In this document: positions 37,120 to 46,168 of the stretch, in pieces | Position numbering within the stretch: position 1 is the stretch's first letter | Layout: every line of letters begins with the position of its first letter | Virus record (IMG/VR): IMGVR_UViG_3300012936_003501 | Location: 1 to 51,403 of that record | DNA from: a virus | DNA: 51,403 bases | Direction: 5' to 3' (one strand) | Position numbers and translations under genes: made by a program | Notes under the pieces: generated by a model | Told to the model about the DNA's origin: nothing | What the model saw: the letters and a program-made list of their open reading frames with translations, nothing else | Database searches by the model: none

Positions 37120-39809
37120 TGTACGTAGACGCACATTTTGACAGAGACAAAGACATTATTTACGTAGCAGAACGTGTAAACGGACGCAGAGAATACAGAG
37201 AGTATCCTGCACGTTATACACTCTACTACAAAGATAATCGTGGCAAATACGAAAGTATTTTTGGCGATAAGTTAGAACGTTTTACAACTACAAATGGTAA
37301 AGCGTTCAAGAAAGAAAAGAAACTATATAGCGGTCAAACTTTATTTGAAAGTGATATTAACCCTGTTTTTAGATGTTTAGCAGACAATTATATTGGTAAA
37401 GAACCTCCTAAACTAAACACAGCATTTTTTGATATTGAGGTTGACTTTGATAAAGATAAAGGGTTTGCTGATCCTAGTGATCCTTTTAATCCAGTAACAG
37501 CAATTGCTGTACACCTAACTTGGTTACAAAGAACTATTTGTTTAGTTATTAAACCAGACACACTAACACGTGAAACTGCACAAGAGATTTGTAGCAAGTT
37601 TGATGATACACTATTAATGGATAGTGAACGTGAACTATTACAAACATTCTTAGATTTAATAGATGATGCAGATGTAATGAGTGGGTGGAACAGTGAAGGC
37701 TTTGATATTCCTTACATGGTCAATCGTATAGCAAGAGTTCTTGGTAAAGAATATACAAGACGCTTTTGTTTGTGGAATCAATATCCAAAGCGTAGAGAAT
37801 TTGAACGCTATGGTAAAGCACAAGAAACTTTTGATACAATCGGACGCTTACACTTAGACTACATGGAACTATATCGTAAGTATACATATCACGAAATGCA
37901 CAGTTACAGTTTAGATGCTATTGGCGAATATGAACTTGACGAGCGTAAAGTTGCATATCAAGGAACATTAGATCAATTGTATAACAATGATTTTTATACG
38001 TTCATTGACTATAACAGACAAGATGTTGACTTACTAGTTAAACTAGATGCTAAACTACAGTTCATTGATTTAGCAAACGTTATTGCACATGACAACACAG
38101 TGCTTGTACAAACAACAATGGGTGCAGTTGCAGTTACAGACCAAGCTATTGTAAATGAAGCACACAGACGTGGAATGATTGTGCCTGACAAACAACATGA
38201 CCGTATACAAACACATTACCCTAAACAAGTTGCGGCTGCCGGTGCATATGTTGCTACTCCTAAACGAGGACGTCACGAATGGATTGGTAGCATGGACTTA
38301 AACAGTCTGTATCCAAGTATCTTACGTAGTCTCAATTTGAGTACAGAAACTATTGTTGGACAAATACGTCATACACTAACAGTTCCATTATTAAATGAAC
38401 ATAAGTGGGAGCCTGCACGTGCATGGGAAGGAAAGTTTGCCTGTCCAGAATATGAACTTGTAATGGATAAAGACAATGAAACATTACTATATATTGACTT
38501 TGAAAACGGAGAAGAACTTCCTGCAACAGGCGCAGAAATATATAGTATAATCTTTGAAAGTGGACAGCCTTGGGTTCTTACAAGTAATGGTACAATTGTA
38601 GACCAAACTAAAAAAGGTATTATTCCTGGATTACTAGAGCGTTGGTATGCTGAACGTAAAGTTATGCAAAAAGACGCTAGAGAAGCTCAAGGTAAAGATG
38701 ATGCTAAGTTTGCTTATTGGGATAAACGACAACTAGTTAAAAAGATTAACTTGAACAGTTTGTATGGTGCGTTACTTAATCCTGGCAGTAGATTTAACGA
38801 TCCACGTATGGGACAATCAACTACACTAACAGGACGTACTATTGCTAGACATATGGGTGCAAGTGTAAACGAACTGTTTACAGGCGAGTACAATCATGTT
38901 GGTACTAGTATTATTTACGGTGATACAGATAGTGTATATTTTAGTGCGTATCCTATATTCAAAGATCAAATTGAAAATGGCGAGTTTGAATGGGATAAAG
39001 ACAAAGTTAGTGAATTATATGACACAGTTTGCGAACAAGCAAACACAACTTTTCCTGGATATATGGCACGAGCACATAATGTTCTCGATCAAAAGCAAGG
39101 TGAAATTATTGCGGCTGCTCGTGAAATGTGTGCAACAAGTGGTATTTTTATTAAAAAGAAACGCTATGCTATTCTTGTATATGATAACGAAGGCTTTAGA
39201 GAAGACTACGGAGATAAACCCGGCAAGATTAAAGCAATGGGTTTGGACTTGAAGCGCAGTGATACGCCAGCATTTATGCAAGACTTCTTGAATGAATTGT
39301 TGTTAATGACACTAACAGGTAGTAATGATACAGAGATTATAGATCGTATTATTGAGTTCAGACATGAATTTAGAGATAAAAAGCCTTGGGAAATTGGAAC
39401 ACCTAAGCGTGTTAATAAGTTAACTTACTATACAGACTTAGAGTGGGAAACTAGAGAAGGCAAAGAAGTATATAAAGGCAAAGCAAATATGCCAGGACAT
39501 GTCAGAGCCGCTATTAACTACAATAGATTACGTAGAGTAAATGGTGACCGTTATACTATGCAAATAATGGATGGCATGAAAACTATTGTATGTAAACTAA
39601 AAAATAATACAATGGGCTTTACTAGTATTGGATATCCAACAGATGAAATGATGATACCAGACTGGTTTAAAGAACTTCCGTTTGATACAGATGAAATGGA
39701 AGAAACAATTATCACAAAGAAGATTGAAAACTTACTAGGAGTTTTGGACATCGACTTAACTAAAGCAGAGGACAAAACTACATTTGATAGTTTATTTGAT
39801 TTTGGATGA
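37119..39809 (+). CDS. 43: DNA polymerase, family B (T4 gp43)
   Basis: An 896-residue polymerase matching T4 gp43 (898). The exonuclease motif I TAFFDIEVD lies near 104, Exo II MSGWNSEGFDIPY near 190, and Exo III YNRQDVDLL near 300. The polymerase motifs A SMDLNSLYPS (about 391-400), B KKINLNSLYG (about 541-550) and C YGDTDSVYF (about 600-608) are intact. It copies the phage genome with the clamp gp45. It must also tolerate any modified template bases made by the downstream operon. Complete, with no intein or intron seen. It overlaps the next gene by 4 nt. Confidence 0.97.
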   Translation: MYVDAHFDRDKDIIYVAERVNGRREYREYPARYTLYYKDNRGKYESIFGDKLERFTTTNGKAFKKEKKLYSGQTLFESDINPVFRCLADNYIGKEPPKLNTAFFDIEVDFDKDKGFADPSDPFNPVTAIAVHLTWLQRTICLVIKPDTLTRETAQEICSKFDDTLLMDSERELLQTFLDLIDDADVMSGWNSEGFDIPYMVNRIARVLGKEYTRRFCLWNQYPKRREFERYGKAQETFDTIGRLHLDYMELYRKYTYHEMHSYSLDAIGEYELDERKVAYQGTLDQLYNNDFYTFIDYNRQDVDLLVKLDAKLQFIDLANVIAHDNTVLVQTTMGAVAVTDQAIVNEAHRRGMIVPDKQHDRIQTHYPKQVAAAGAYVATPKRGRHEWIGSMDLNSLYPSILRSLNLSTETIVGQIRHTLTVPLLNEHKWEPARAWEGKFACPEYELVMDKDNETLLYIDFENGEELPATGAEIYSIIFESGQPWVLTSNGTIVDQTKKGIIPGLLERWYAERKVMQKDAREAQGKDDAKFAYWDKRQLVKKINLNSLYGALLNPGSRFNDPRMGQSTTLTGRTIARHMGASVNELFTGEYNHVGTSIIYGDTDSVYFSAYPIFKDQIENGEFEWDKDKVSELYDTVCEQANTTFPGYMARAHNVLDQKQGEIIAAAREMCATSGIFIKKKRYAILVYDNEGFREDYGDKPGKIKAMGLDLKRSDTPAFMQDFLNELLLMTLTGSNDTEIIDRIIEFRHEFRDKKPWEIGTPKRVNKLTYYTDLEWETREGKEVYKGKANMPGHVRAAINYNRLRRVNGDRYTMQIMDGMKTIVCKLKNNTMGFTSIGYPTDEMMIPDWFKELPFDTDEMEETIITKKIENLLGVLDIDLTKAEDKTTFDSLFDFG

Positions 39810-40045
39810 GAAGTTTAGATTTACATGGAAAACATATCCACGAAGCGTGGAAAATTGTTGACAAGTATATTGAACGGTGTTATTATGATAATTATAAATC
39901 TTGTGAAATTATTTGTGGGCAAGGTATAATACGTAATGAGATCGAAACTTGGCTCCACCTAAATAGATTTGTAAGAGAATACAGATTTAATACACGAACA
40001 CAAGGCAGTTACAACGTAACGTTAGTAAAAAGGAAACATAAATGA
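39806..40045 (+). CDS. Smr-domain protein, 79 aa
   Basis: ATG 39806 in a 4-nt overlap with gp43. LDLHGKHIHEAWKIVDKYIERC (4-25), EIICGQGIIRNEIETWL (34-50) and a final basic strand match a stand-alone Smr (small MutS-related) domain, with the LDLHG and GxG signatures. Smr domains nick or bind branched DNA and also act on RNA. The position between polymerase and clamp suggests a replication or recombination role. Confidence 0.82.
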   Translation: MRSLDLHGKHIHEAWKIVDKYIERCYYDNYKSCEIICGQGIIRNEIETWLHLNRFVREYRFNTRTQGSYNVTLVKRKHK

Positions 40046-40773
40046 GAGATTATCTACTCGATATTGTAAAACATACACATGGTGTAGGAAACATCGAAGC
40101 AGTTAAAGTTGTTAGTAACAGCGATACAACTGAAATTGAAGCAAAAGATGATAACAACTTTGTTGTTGTTAAAGCAAAATATAAAAGTGCTATCCCTGGT
40201 TTGGATGGTACATTTGGTATGCCTAACTTGAGCAAACTAAACATTCTTCTAAATATTGATGAATACAAAGAAAATGCAAACATTACTATTAACACACGTG
40301 ATCGTAATGGTGAATCGGAGCCTTTTAGTATGGCATTTGTAAATGCAACAGGCGACTTTAAAAACGATTTTCGTTTCATGCAAAAAGAACTAATGGAAGA
40401 AAAACTAGCAAGTGTACGTTTTAAAGGTGCTAATTGGGACGTCGAAGTAGAACCTCACAGTGCAAGTGTTGCTCGCTTTAAAATGCAAGCACAAGCTAAC
40501 AGCGAAGAGAGCTTGTTTGTTGCAAAAACTGACGGCACCGATCTAAAGTTTTTCTTTGGAGACGACAGTGGTCACACAGGTAATTTTGTATTCCAGCCAG
40601 AAATTGGCGGAGAGCTAAAGCAAAGCTGGAAATATCCAGTTGCAGAAGTTATGAATATTTTAAATCTAACTGGCAATATTACTATGAAGTTTAGTGATAT
40701 GGGTGCGGCAATGATTGAAGTAGATAACGGATTAGCTGTATATGAATATATCCTTCCAGCACAGAGTAAGTAA
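40042..40773 (+). CDS. 45: Sliding clamp (T4 gp45-like)
   Basis: A 243-residue protein (T4 gp45: 228), ATG 40042. The two-domain clamp pattern is visible: ANITINTRD.., then the second domain starting near 125 with VRFKGANWDVEVEP. Segments such as TDLKFFFGDDSGHTGNFVF and the C-terminal MIEVDNGLAVYEYILPAQS are typical of gp45. It tethers gp43 and, in T4, activates late transcription, which fits the T4-like late promoters here. Confidence 0.9.
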   Translation: MRDYLLDIVKHTHGVGNIEAVKVVSNSDTTEIEAKDDNNFVVVKAKYKSAIPGLDGTFGMPNLSKLNILLNIDEYKENANITINTRDRNGESEPFSMAFVNATGDFKNDFRFMQKELMEEKLASVRFKGANWDVEVEPHSASVARFKMQAQANSEESLFVAKTDGTDLKFFFGDDSGHTGNFVFQPEIGGELKQSWKYPVAEVMNILNLTGNITMKFSDMGAAMIEVDNGLAVYEYILPAQSK

Positions 40774-40932
40774 ATGGGTAAACATTTAAAAACTAAAATG
40801 GATTATGATATGATCTATGATTTTGCAAAAGAGATTGTAAAACTAGATCCAGACAATCCAGTTCTTGCAAAGTATCTACAAATGCAGAACTATGAAGGTG
40901 CTGAACTTAGGAAAGTATTAAAAGTTACATGA
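40774..40932 (+). CDS. Small hypothetical protein, 52 aa
   Basis: ATG 40774 immediately follows the gp45 stop, and its TGA overlaps the next ATG. Helical and charged (IYDFAKEIVKLDPDNPVLAKYL). Not recognised. Coupling to both the clamp and the DpdA-like gene supports translation. Confidence 0.6.
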   Translation: MGKHLKTKMDYDMIYDFAKEIVKLDPDNPVLAKYLQMQNYEGAELRKVLKVT

Positions 40933-42443
40933 CACAATTACCCACAAACTTAACAGATAGACAAGAAGACTTTGCTCTATTTTTACCTGCACTTAGTACG
41001 TTTTATGCATTATTTGTAGGTAGACAACGTAGAGGACTAGAGCCTTTTGATGAAAATAAAAAAGGTTCTGGTACACCATATATTGATTTGAATCGTATTC
41101 CAAGTAATTTAACAAATGGTGTTGAAAGTCTAAACTGGCTAGACAATAAAGGACTATGGCAATACAAGTGGAGTTTACACTCTGCTGGACATGCTAGTTT
41201 AGATTTAGAAAAAGATATGTATCGTGAAGATCAGTATCGTGTAAGAGATCGTTCAGCTAGTTGGCTGTTAGGTGATTCAGGTGGATTTCAAATTGGTAAA
41301 GGTAAGTGGGAAGGCGACTGGCGTAAAGGTAGTGGTTGTCCACAAGCACAAAAGAAACGTGAAGGTGTTCTTCGTTGGATGGACACTTTTATGGATTATG
41401 GAATGATACTTGATATTCCAGCTTGGGTAAGTCGTAGTCCGGAAGGTGCGGCGGCAAGTAAGATTGGTAGCTATCAACAAGCAGTCGAAGGTACACAACA
41501 AAACAACGAATACTTTATTAATAATCGTAACGGTGATTGTAAGTTTTTAAACGTACTACAAGGTGAAAACTTTGCACAAGCAGACGATTGGTATTCGCAA
41601 ATGAAACAGTATTGTGATCCTAAATTATATCCAGATGCACACTTTAACGGTTGGGCAATGGGTGGACAGAATATGTGCGATATTCATTTAGCATTAAAGC
41701 GTGTTGTTGAATTACGTTTTGACGGATTGTTAGAAAAAGGTTATCATGATGTAATGCACTTCTTGGGTACTAGTAAACTAGAATGGGCATTAGTACTTAC
41801 AGCAATACAACGTGGTATACGTAAAAACCATAATGAAAATTTTACTGTTACATTTGATTGTGCAAGTCCTTTTTTATGTACAGCAAATGGACAGTTTTAT
41901 ACAGGACACAGACTAGATCACAATGGTAAGTGGAGTTACATGATGGGAGATGCATTTGATGATCGCCAACTTGCAACAGATACTACACCTTATGATGATT
42001 ATGCAAAACAGTTTTGTGCAGATTATGGTCATACTTGGATGCCAACTCCTGTTACAGAAGGTATGAAAGTAAATGATATTTGCATTTATGCTCCTGGTGA
42101 TACAAACAGAATGGGTACAGAAACTAAAACATCGTGGGATAGTTTCGCTTATATGCTTATGATGAATCATAATACTTACACACATATTAATAGTGTACAA
42201 GCGGCAAATCGTGCTTATGATGATGGAGATTATCCTAACATGTTAGTTGATAACCGTTTTGATCGTACAGAAGTAAAAGATGTAATTGCACGTATCTTTG
42301 AGCTTGACGATAAGGAAAAAGCACTTAAAATGATAGATGACCATGAAAAACTTTGGATGATGGTTGTTGGGACTAGAGGTGCAGTAGGTAAGAAAACAGT
42401 TAACACTAGTGCTCAGTTTAATAGTTTATTTGAGGTAGCTTAA
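40929..42443 (+). CDS. dpdA: TGT/DpdA-family transglycosylase (7-deazaguanine DNA modification candidate)
   Basis: A 504-residue protein with the ordered motifs of tRNA-guanine transglycosylases and their DNA-acting DpdA relatives. These are WLLGDSGGFQIG (112-123, the substrate-base Asp), MILDIPAW (159-166), FLNVLQGEN (206-214), HFNGWAMGG (238-246), MHFLGTS (276-282) and TVTFDCASPF (306-315, nucleophile Asp310). The family exchanges a guanine for a 7-deazaguanine base. The CxCxxC...H zinc site of tRNA TGT is not seen, and the C-terminal 190 residues are novel to me. With FolE and a YhhQ transporter nearby, DNA is the likelier substrate. It overlaps neighbours by 1-4 nt. Confidence 0.82.
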   Translation: MTQLPTNLTDRQEDFALFLPALSTFYALFVGRQRRGLEPFDENKKGSGTPYIDLNRIPSNLTNGVESLNWLDNKGLWQYKWSLHSAGHASLDLEKDMYREDQYRVRDRSASWLLGDSGGFQIGKGKWEGDWRKGSGCPQAQKKREGVLRWMDTFMDYGMILDIPAWVSRSPEGAAASKIGSYQQAVEGTQQNNEYFINNRNGDCKFLNVLQGENFAQADDWYSQMKQYCDPKLYPDAHFNGWAMGGQNMCDIHLALKRVVELRFDGLLEKGYHDVMHFLGTSKLEWALVLTAIQRGIRKNHNENFTVTFDCASPFLCTANGQFYTGHRLDHNGKWSYMMGDAFDDRQLATDTTPYDDYAKQFCADYGHTWMPTPVTEGMKVNDICIYAPGDTNRMGTETKTSWDSFAYMLMMNHNTYTHINSVQAANRAYDDGDYPNMLVDNRFDRTEVKDVIARIFELDDKEKALKMIDDHEKLWMMVVGTRGAVGKKTVNTSAQFNSLFEVA

Positions 42444-43303
42444 TGCGTACACTTATAGTTGGCATGGGATTCGGTAAAGCAGTATATGGTAGCATATACG
42501 AACGAATGGGTTGGGATATTGCATATGTAGATCCTTACAACAAAGATGCTGACTATAGTGAAATCCCTGAAGAAGGTGCATTTTCTACTGCACATATTTG
42601 TACTCCAAATGTAACACACTATGAGTTAGCAGATAAAGCGGCAAAAGTTAGTGACATTGTGTTTGTAGAAAAGCCAGGTGTTAAAAATGTAGATCAATGG
42701 AACAAACTATGTACGTATAACCCTACAACAAGGTTTATGATGACTAAAAATAATCAGCATCGTTTTACTGAAAAAGAATGGTTAGACATCAAACAACGTG
42801 CAGAGGCCGCAGAAACTGTTAAGATATATTGGATTAACAGTGACAGAGTTCCAAGTCCTGGCGGTTGGTTTACAAATAAGAAAATAGCATATGGAGGAGT
42901 AAGTAGAGACTTACTTCCTCATTTGCTTAGTATCTATCAACTATTAGAAAAGAACTGGAAACATTCAGTTCGTACACAAGCAAGTTTAAATCAGTTTTGG
43001 ACACTAGATGATATGAAAAGAACTGATTACGGAAACGTAGATTTTAATGGCATATATGATGTAGATGACTTTTGTTTAGTAAAGTATCAAAAGTATGAAC
43101 TATGTGCTAATTGGAGAAGTGGCAACGGCGATGACTTTGCACTTTACTTAGATGATGACCGTATCGAACTAGGACCGTTGTGTCCTGAAAGTGCATATGA
43201 AAATATGATTAACACTGCAATCGATAACTGGAAAGATGATAACTTTTGGAAACTACAAAAGGAGATGGATCTATGGATACACCGACATGTGGCGACACTG
43301 TAA
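42443..43303 (+). CDS. Gfo/Idh/MocA-type NAD(P)-dependent oxidoreductase
   Basis: A 286-residue protein, ATG 42443. The N-terminal Rossmann fold has LIVGMGFGKAVYG (4-16), an acidic residue after strand 2, HICTPNVTHYELA (51-63) and DIVFVEKPGV (71-80), where EKP is the family signature. The C-terminal half holds the beta sheet with DRVPSPGGWFTNKKIAYGGVSRDLLPHLL. Such enzymes oxidise or reduce sugar nucleotides or inositols. Coupled to DpdA (overlap 1 nt) and overlapping an MDR dehydrogenase, it probably works on a sugar or polyol intermediate. Confidence 0.78.
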   Translation: MRTLIVGMGFGKAVYGSIYERMGWDIAYVDPYNKDADYSEIPEEGAFSTAHICTPNVTHYELADKAAKVSDIVFVEKPGVKNVDQWNKLCTYNPTTRFMMTKNNQHRFTEKEWLDIKQRAEAAETVKIYWINSDRVPSPGGWFTNKKIAYGGVSRDLLPHLLSIYQLLEKNWKHSVRTQASLNQFWTLDDMKRTDYGNVDFNGIYDVDDFCLVKYQKYELCANWRSGNGDDFALYLDDDRIELGPLCPESAYENMINTAIDNWKDDNFWKLQKEMDLWIHRHVATL

Positions 43304-44163
43304 GAGCTCTTACTACAGACGGTCAAGGTGCTTTCTTTGAAAGCGAATATAAAATACCAGAATTAAACAAAGGCGATATAATTGTAAAAGCCGCTATGAC
43401 TGGAGTATGTCGTAGTGACGTTGCAATGATGCAAGGCGAGTTTCAGCTATTGCCGCCAAGTATGCACGGACATGAAGGGCTAGGTATTAATACAGCAACA
43501 GGAAAATATGTTGCAACACGTGGCGAACCTGCGTATGCAGATTATTATGTTGCACGTGAAGGCACATATATTACAGTACCTGAGCTTGATCCTAAATATA
43601 TTGCAGAGCCTGTTGCATGTGGAATAAATGTTGTACTTAACAGTTTAGAAGAATTAAAACATCGTGAAGGTGGTAAAGTTCTTATATTAGGTACAGGCTT
43701 TTTAGCACGTATTGTACATCAAACTATAAAAGAATTACATTTAGATTATGATAATATTACAGTTGTAGGAAATAGTAATCAAGATTATTGGAAAGTAACA
43801 CTAGCAGAACCAAATACTACAGAGTACGATGTTGTAATTGATTTAAGTGATAAACACAATCTTATGAGAACAGAAGTTGCAGAAAATGCATTAGTAATTA
43901 TGGCGGCTGAAAAAGCAGAACCAATAATGACTAATTTTAGTAGTTGGCTTTGGAAGAATGTAACTATGCACTTTCCAAGTCCACGCAGTGAAATGTTTGT
44001 ACAGTCAATGGTATATGCAGTTACATGGACATTACAAGAAAAATTAAACCTTGACAATATATGGACTAAAGGTTATAATAGAGAAACAGAATGGAAACAA
44101 GCCTTCGAGGATGCAGTTAATAGACCTGAAGGCTATAGCAGAGGTTATATCAAATGGGATTAG
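43273..44163 (+). CDS. Zinc-type medium-chain dehydrogenase (alcohol/sorbitol dehydrogenase-like)
   Basis: A 296-residue MDR protein. Start at ATG 43273 (GGAG 8 nt upstream), overlapping the previous gene by 31 nt. Catalytic zinc ligands are plausible: Cys46 in GVCRSD, His67-Glu68 in GHEG, and Glu112 in AEPVACG. The nucleotide site is VLILGTGFLA (136-145). The four-Cys structural zinc loop is missing and the protein is shorter than usual (about 340). It would oxidise an alcohol or polyol. Position suggests a shared pathway with the Gfo/Idh/MocA enzyme, cytidylyltransferase and glycosyltransferase. Confidence 0.78.
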   Translation: MDTPTCGDTVRALTTDGQGAFFESEYKIPELNKGDIIVKAAMTGVCRSDVAMMQGEFQLLPPSMHGHEGLGINTATGKYVATRGEPAYADYYVAREGTYITVPELDPKYIAEPVACGINVVLNSLEELKHREGGKVLILGTGFLARIVHQTIKELHLDYDNITVVGNSNQDYWKVTLAEPNTTEYDVVIDLSDKHNLMRTEVAENALVIMAAEKAEPIMTNFSSWLWKNVTMHFPSPRSEMFVQSMVYAVTWTLQEKLNLDNIWTKGYNRETEWKQAFEDAVNRPEGYSRGYIKWD

Positions 44164-44663
44164 ATACAGACGAACGTCAAGATGTAGTTTACTTTATTGG
44201 TAATGAAATTGAAAACACAGCAATGAAAGGTGAGAAAACACTATTTGTAGTTGGTGTTCGAGATTCAAAAGAAATTGCACAAAAGGCAGATGAACATAAA
44301 ATTAAACATCTATACTTTGGTACAAGTCAAAGTTTTACTCCTCGATCAGATGATGATTATGAATCATGGACAAATATGATTATACCATTGCTTAAAGAAG
44401 GATATTGGTGTACACTAGACTTTGGTGTAGAACATGCTCCTAAGGTATTAGAATGTGGGTTTGATGAATATGATAACTATATTAGTATGATAAGTGTTAA
44501 ACTTCCATACATCAAACAATTTAATTACAATGCAACACTTAAACTAGATGACACAACTTGGGGATATAGTAATCCAGGTGTATGGTGTCATAGTTTACAT
44601 GAGTTGCAAAAGCGCAGAGTTTATACAGACTGGCGTGAATATGTAGGAGACACAGTAGTTTGA
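44154..44663 (+). CDS. Hypothetical protein, 169 aa
   Basis: ATG 44154 overlaps the dehydrogenase by 10 nt. Alternating strands and helices (KTLFVVGVRDSKEIAQKADEH, KIKHLYFGTSQSF, GYWCTLDFGVEHAP) look like a partial barrel or Rossmann-type fold. It ends with a conserved-looking NPGVWCHSLHELQKRRVYTDW. No motif for radical SAM (no CxxxCxxC), so it is not QueE. Its place in the operon suggests a role in the same pathway. Confidence 0.68.
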   Translation: MGLDTDERQDVVYFIGNEIENTAMKGEKTLFVVGVRDSKEIAQKADEHKIKHLYFGTSQSFTPRSDDDYESWTNMIIPLLKEGYWCTLDFGVEHAPKVLECGFDEYDNYISMISVKLPYIKQFNYNATLKLDDTTWGYSNPGVWCHSLHELQKRRVYTDWREYVGDTVV

Positions 44664-45115
44664 ATAAAGTAGGATTCACATGTAGTACATTTGATTTACT
44701 TCATGCAGGACATGTCATAATGTTACGTGAAGCTAAAGAACATTGTGATTACTTAATAGTTGGTCTCCAGACTGATCCAACTATTGATAGACCGGGTGAT
44801 AAGAATAAACCGGTACAAAGTTTAGTTGAGCGTTATGCACAACTAAGCGCAGTAGAATATGTAGATGAAATTATCCCATATGAAACGGAACAAGACTTAG
44901 TTGATATTCTAACCATGTATCACATTAATATGCGAGTACTAGGAGAAGAATATCGTGAGAAAGATTTTACTGGTAAAGAGATTTGCCGCAAACGTGGTAT
45001 TGAATTATACTTTAATAAAAGAGATCATAGATTCAGTACAAGTGACCTAAGGGAAAGAGTTGAACATGCCCCAAGACAAACTGCCACTGTTAAAAAGTTT
45101 GGAAACCAAACATAA
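44660..45115 (+). CDS. Cytidylyltransferase (TagD/glycerol-3-phosphate cytidylyltransferase-like)
   Basis: A 151-residue nucleotidyltransferase from TTG 44660 (TTGA overlap with the upstream stop; GGAG 10 nt before). FTCSTFDLLHAGHVIMLREA (6-25) holds the HxGH motif (HAGH 15-18), DYLIVGLQTD follows, and RFSTSDLRERV (near 124) is the RxSTT-like signature. It would join CMP to glycerol phosphate or another phospho-alcohol or sugar phosphate, producing a CDP-activated donor. A GT-B transferase encoded 1.5 kb downstream could use an activated donor. Confidence 0.85.
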   Translation: MNKVGFTCSTFDLLHAGHVIMLREAKEHCDYLIVGLQTDPTIDRPGDKNKPVQSLVERYAQLSAVEYVDEIIPYETEQDLVDILTMYHINMRVLGEEYREKDFTGKEICRKRGIELYFNKRDHRFSTSDLRERVEHAPRQTATVKKFGNQT

Positions 45116-45248
45116 AGAACTTGACGAAAAAATAAAACAGTTGTATAAACATACTAATGCAGAATTAAGTCTTAAACAGTTGAAAAAACAAAAGTTAAAA
45201 CTTAAAGAACAAATTGAAACCGTTAAAAAGGAAATAACAAATGGTTAA
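45066..45248 (+). CDS. DUF465 (YdcH-like) small coiled-coil protein, 60 aa
   Basis: ATG 45066 after AGGGAAAGAG, overlapping the cytidylyltransferase by 50 nt; TTG 45060 is in frame. The pattern LLKSLETKHKELDEKIKQL, then LKQLKKQKLKLKEQI, fits the helical DUF465 hairpin. Function unknown. Overlaps the next gene by 8 nt. Confidence 0.68.
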   Translation: MPQDKLPLLKSLETKHKELDEKIKQLYKHTNAELSLKQLKKQKLKLKEQIETVKKEITNG

Positions 45249-45411
45249 GAAAATTAGAGTAATTGACGAACCTGTAGCAGAACCTGCTTCAGAAACATCC
45301 ATGGAAGCGTTCATGGAACTTGCAAAAACTATGGATTGGAAACTATGGGAAATTTTGCAAATCATGCAACGAGTAGAGAAAAAACTATCAGTTACTGATG
45401 ACGAGAAATAA
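45241..45411 (+). CDS. Small hypothetical protein, 56 aa
   Basis: ATG 45241, 8-nt overlap with the preceding gene; its stop directly abuts the next ATG at 45412. Acidic, with a helical C-terminal half (MEAFMELAKTMDWKLWEIL). Not recognised. Confidence 0.58.
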   Translation: MVKKIRVIDEPVAEPASETSMEAFMELAKTMDWKLWEILQIMQRVEKKLSVTDDEK

Positions 45412-45855
45412 ATGCAGGAAAGATACTATACGTATATGCTCAGACGTATGCGTGAGGAAGATGCAAAAATGAAAACTCTTAAAAAAACAAGTACAAGTAT
45501 TTGGGTTACATTTAGTAAAGAAGGATTACACAAGTATCCTGCGGCACTAGATGATCCTAAACTTGCAACAAACGATGAGTATGATGTAAGTTTCTTAGGT
45601 TACATACATCGTCATATATTTCACTTTAAAGTTGAAATCGAAGTATTCCACGACGATAGAGACATTGAATTTATCCAATTTAAACGTTGGCTAGAAAAAC
45701 TATATGCAGAGAAAACACTGCAACTTGACTTTAAATCCTGTGAGATGATCTGTGATGATCTTGCAGAAACAATTAACAACAAATATCCAGATCGCAAAAT
45801 GACAATTACTGTAAGCGAGGATAATGAAAATGGAGCAACGTGTAGCTATGAATAA
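45412..45855 (+). CDS. Divergent QueD/6-pyruvoyl-tetrahydropterin synthase-like protein
   Basis: A 147-residue protein, ATG 45412, whose layout fits the T-fold PTPS/QueD family. VTFSKEGLHKYPAA offers His40 where QueD has its AAH histidine. YIHRHIFHFKVEIEV offers His66 and His68, like the HGHNY zinc pair. IEFIQFKRWLEKL (85-97) resembles the DF..LK helix, KSCEMICDDL (108-117) resembles the NPTxE segment with Glu111, and ITVSEDNENGA (132-142) resembles the final strand with the substrate Glu. QueD makes 6-carboxytetrahydropterin from the FolE product. The catalytic Cys is not obvious. Fold assignment is inference from pattern. Confidence 0.5.
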   Translation: MQERYYTYMLRRMREEDAKMKTLKKTSTSIWVTFSKEGLHKYPAALDDPKLATNDEYDVSFLGYIHRHIFHFKVEIEVFHDDRDIEFIQFKRWLEKLYAEKTLQLDFKSCEMICDDLAETINNKYPDRKMTITVSEDNENGATCSYE

Positions 45856-46168
45856 GCTATCAACTGATATTCGTAGCGTTCGACAAGGGCGTGTAAGTGT
45901 AAACGACATCAAGTGGGATCTTATTAAGATCATCGAACCATTTGATGGTATCCTAGCAACTAACAGAGGTAGTGAAGAAACTATCCATAAGTTGTTTGGA
46001 TCATATTTAAGTGACTTGCGTTATGCAGGTTTAATTCAAAGTTACGAGATTAATGGAATAATCCGTGACACTGCTATTACTTACGATGTAAGTGTAAAAC
46101 TTAGTGCAGACCGTAGTGCTAAGAAACTTAAAATTCACGTAGGTGTATATCAATCTAAGGCAGCTTGA
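45824..46168 (+). CDS. Hypothetical protein, 114 aa
   Basis: ATG 45824 (alternatives 45830 and 45848) after AGCGAGG; it overlaps the QueD-like gene by 32 nt. FDGILATNRGSEETIHKLFGS and YLSDLRYAGLIQSYE form a helical core, followed by beta strands. Looks conserved in style with marine T4-like phage proteins, function not known to me. Confidence 0.65.
   Translation: MKMEQRVAMNKLSTDIRSVRQGRVSVNDIKWDLIKIIEPFDGILATNRGSEETIHKLFGSYLSDLRYAGLIQSYEINGIIRDTAITYDVSVKLSADRSAKKLKIHVGVYQSKAA

Noticed and set aside
38896-39252. A 118-aa + strand frame inside gp43
   Set aside because: It is an alternative frame of the intact polymerase palm region, without its own start signals.
44154-44663. QueE (7-carboxy-7-deazaguanine synthase)
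   Set aside because: Its place between deazaguanine genes made it tempting, but it has no CxxxCxxC radical SAM motif.
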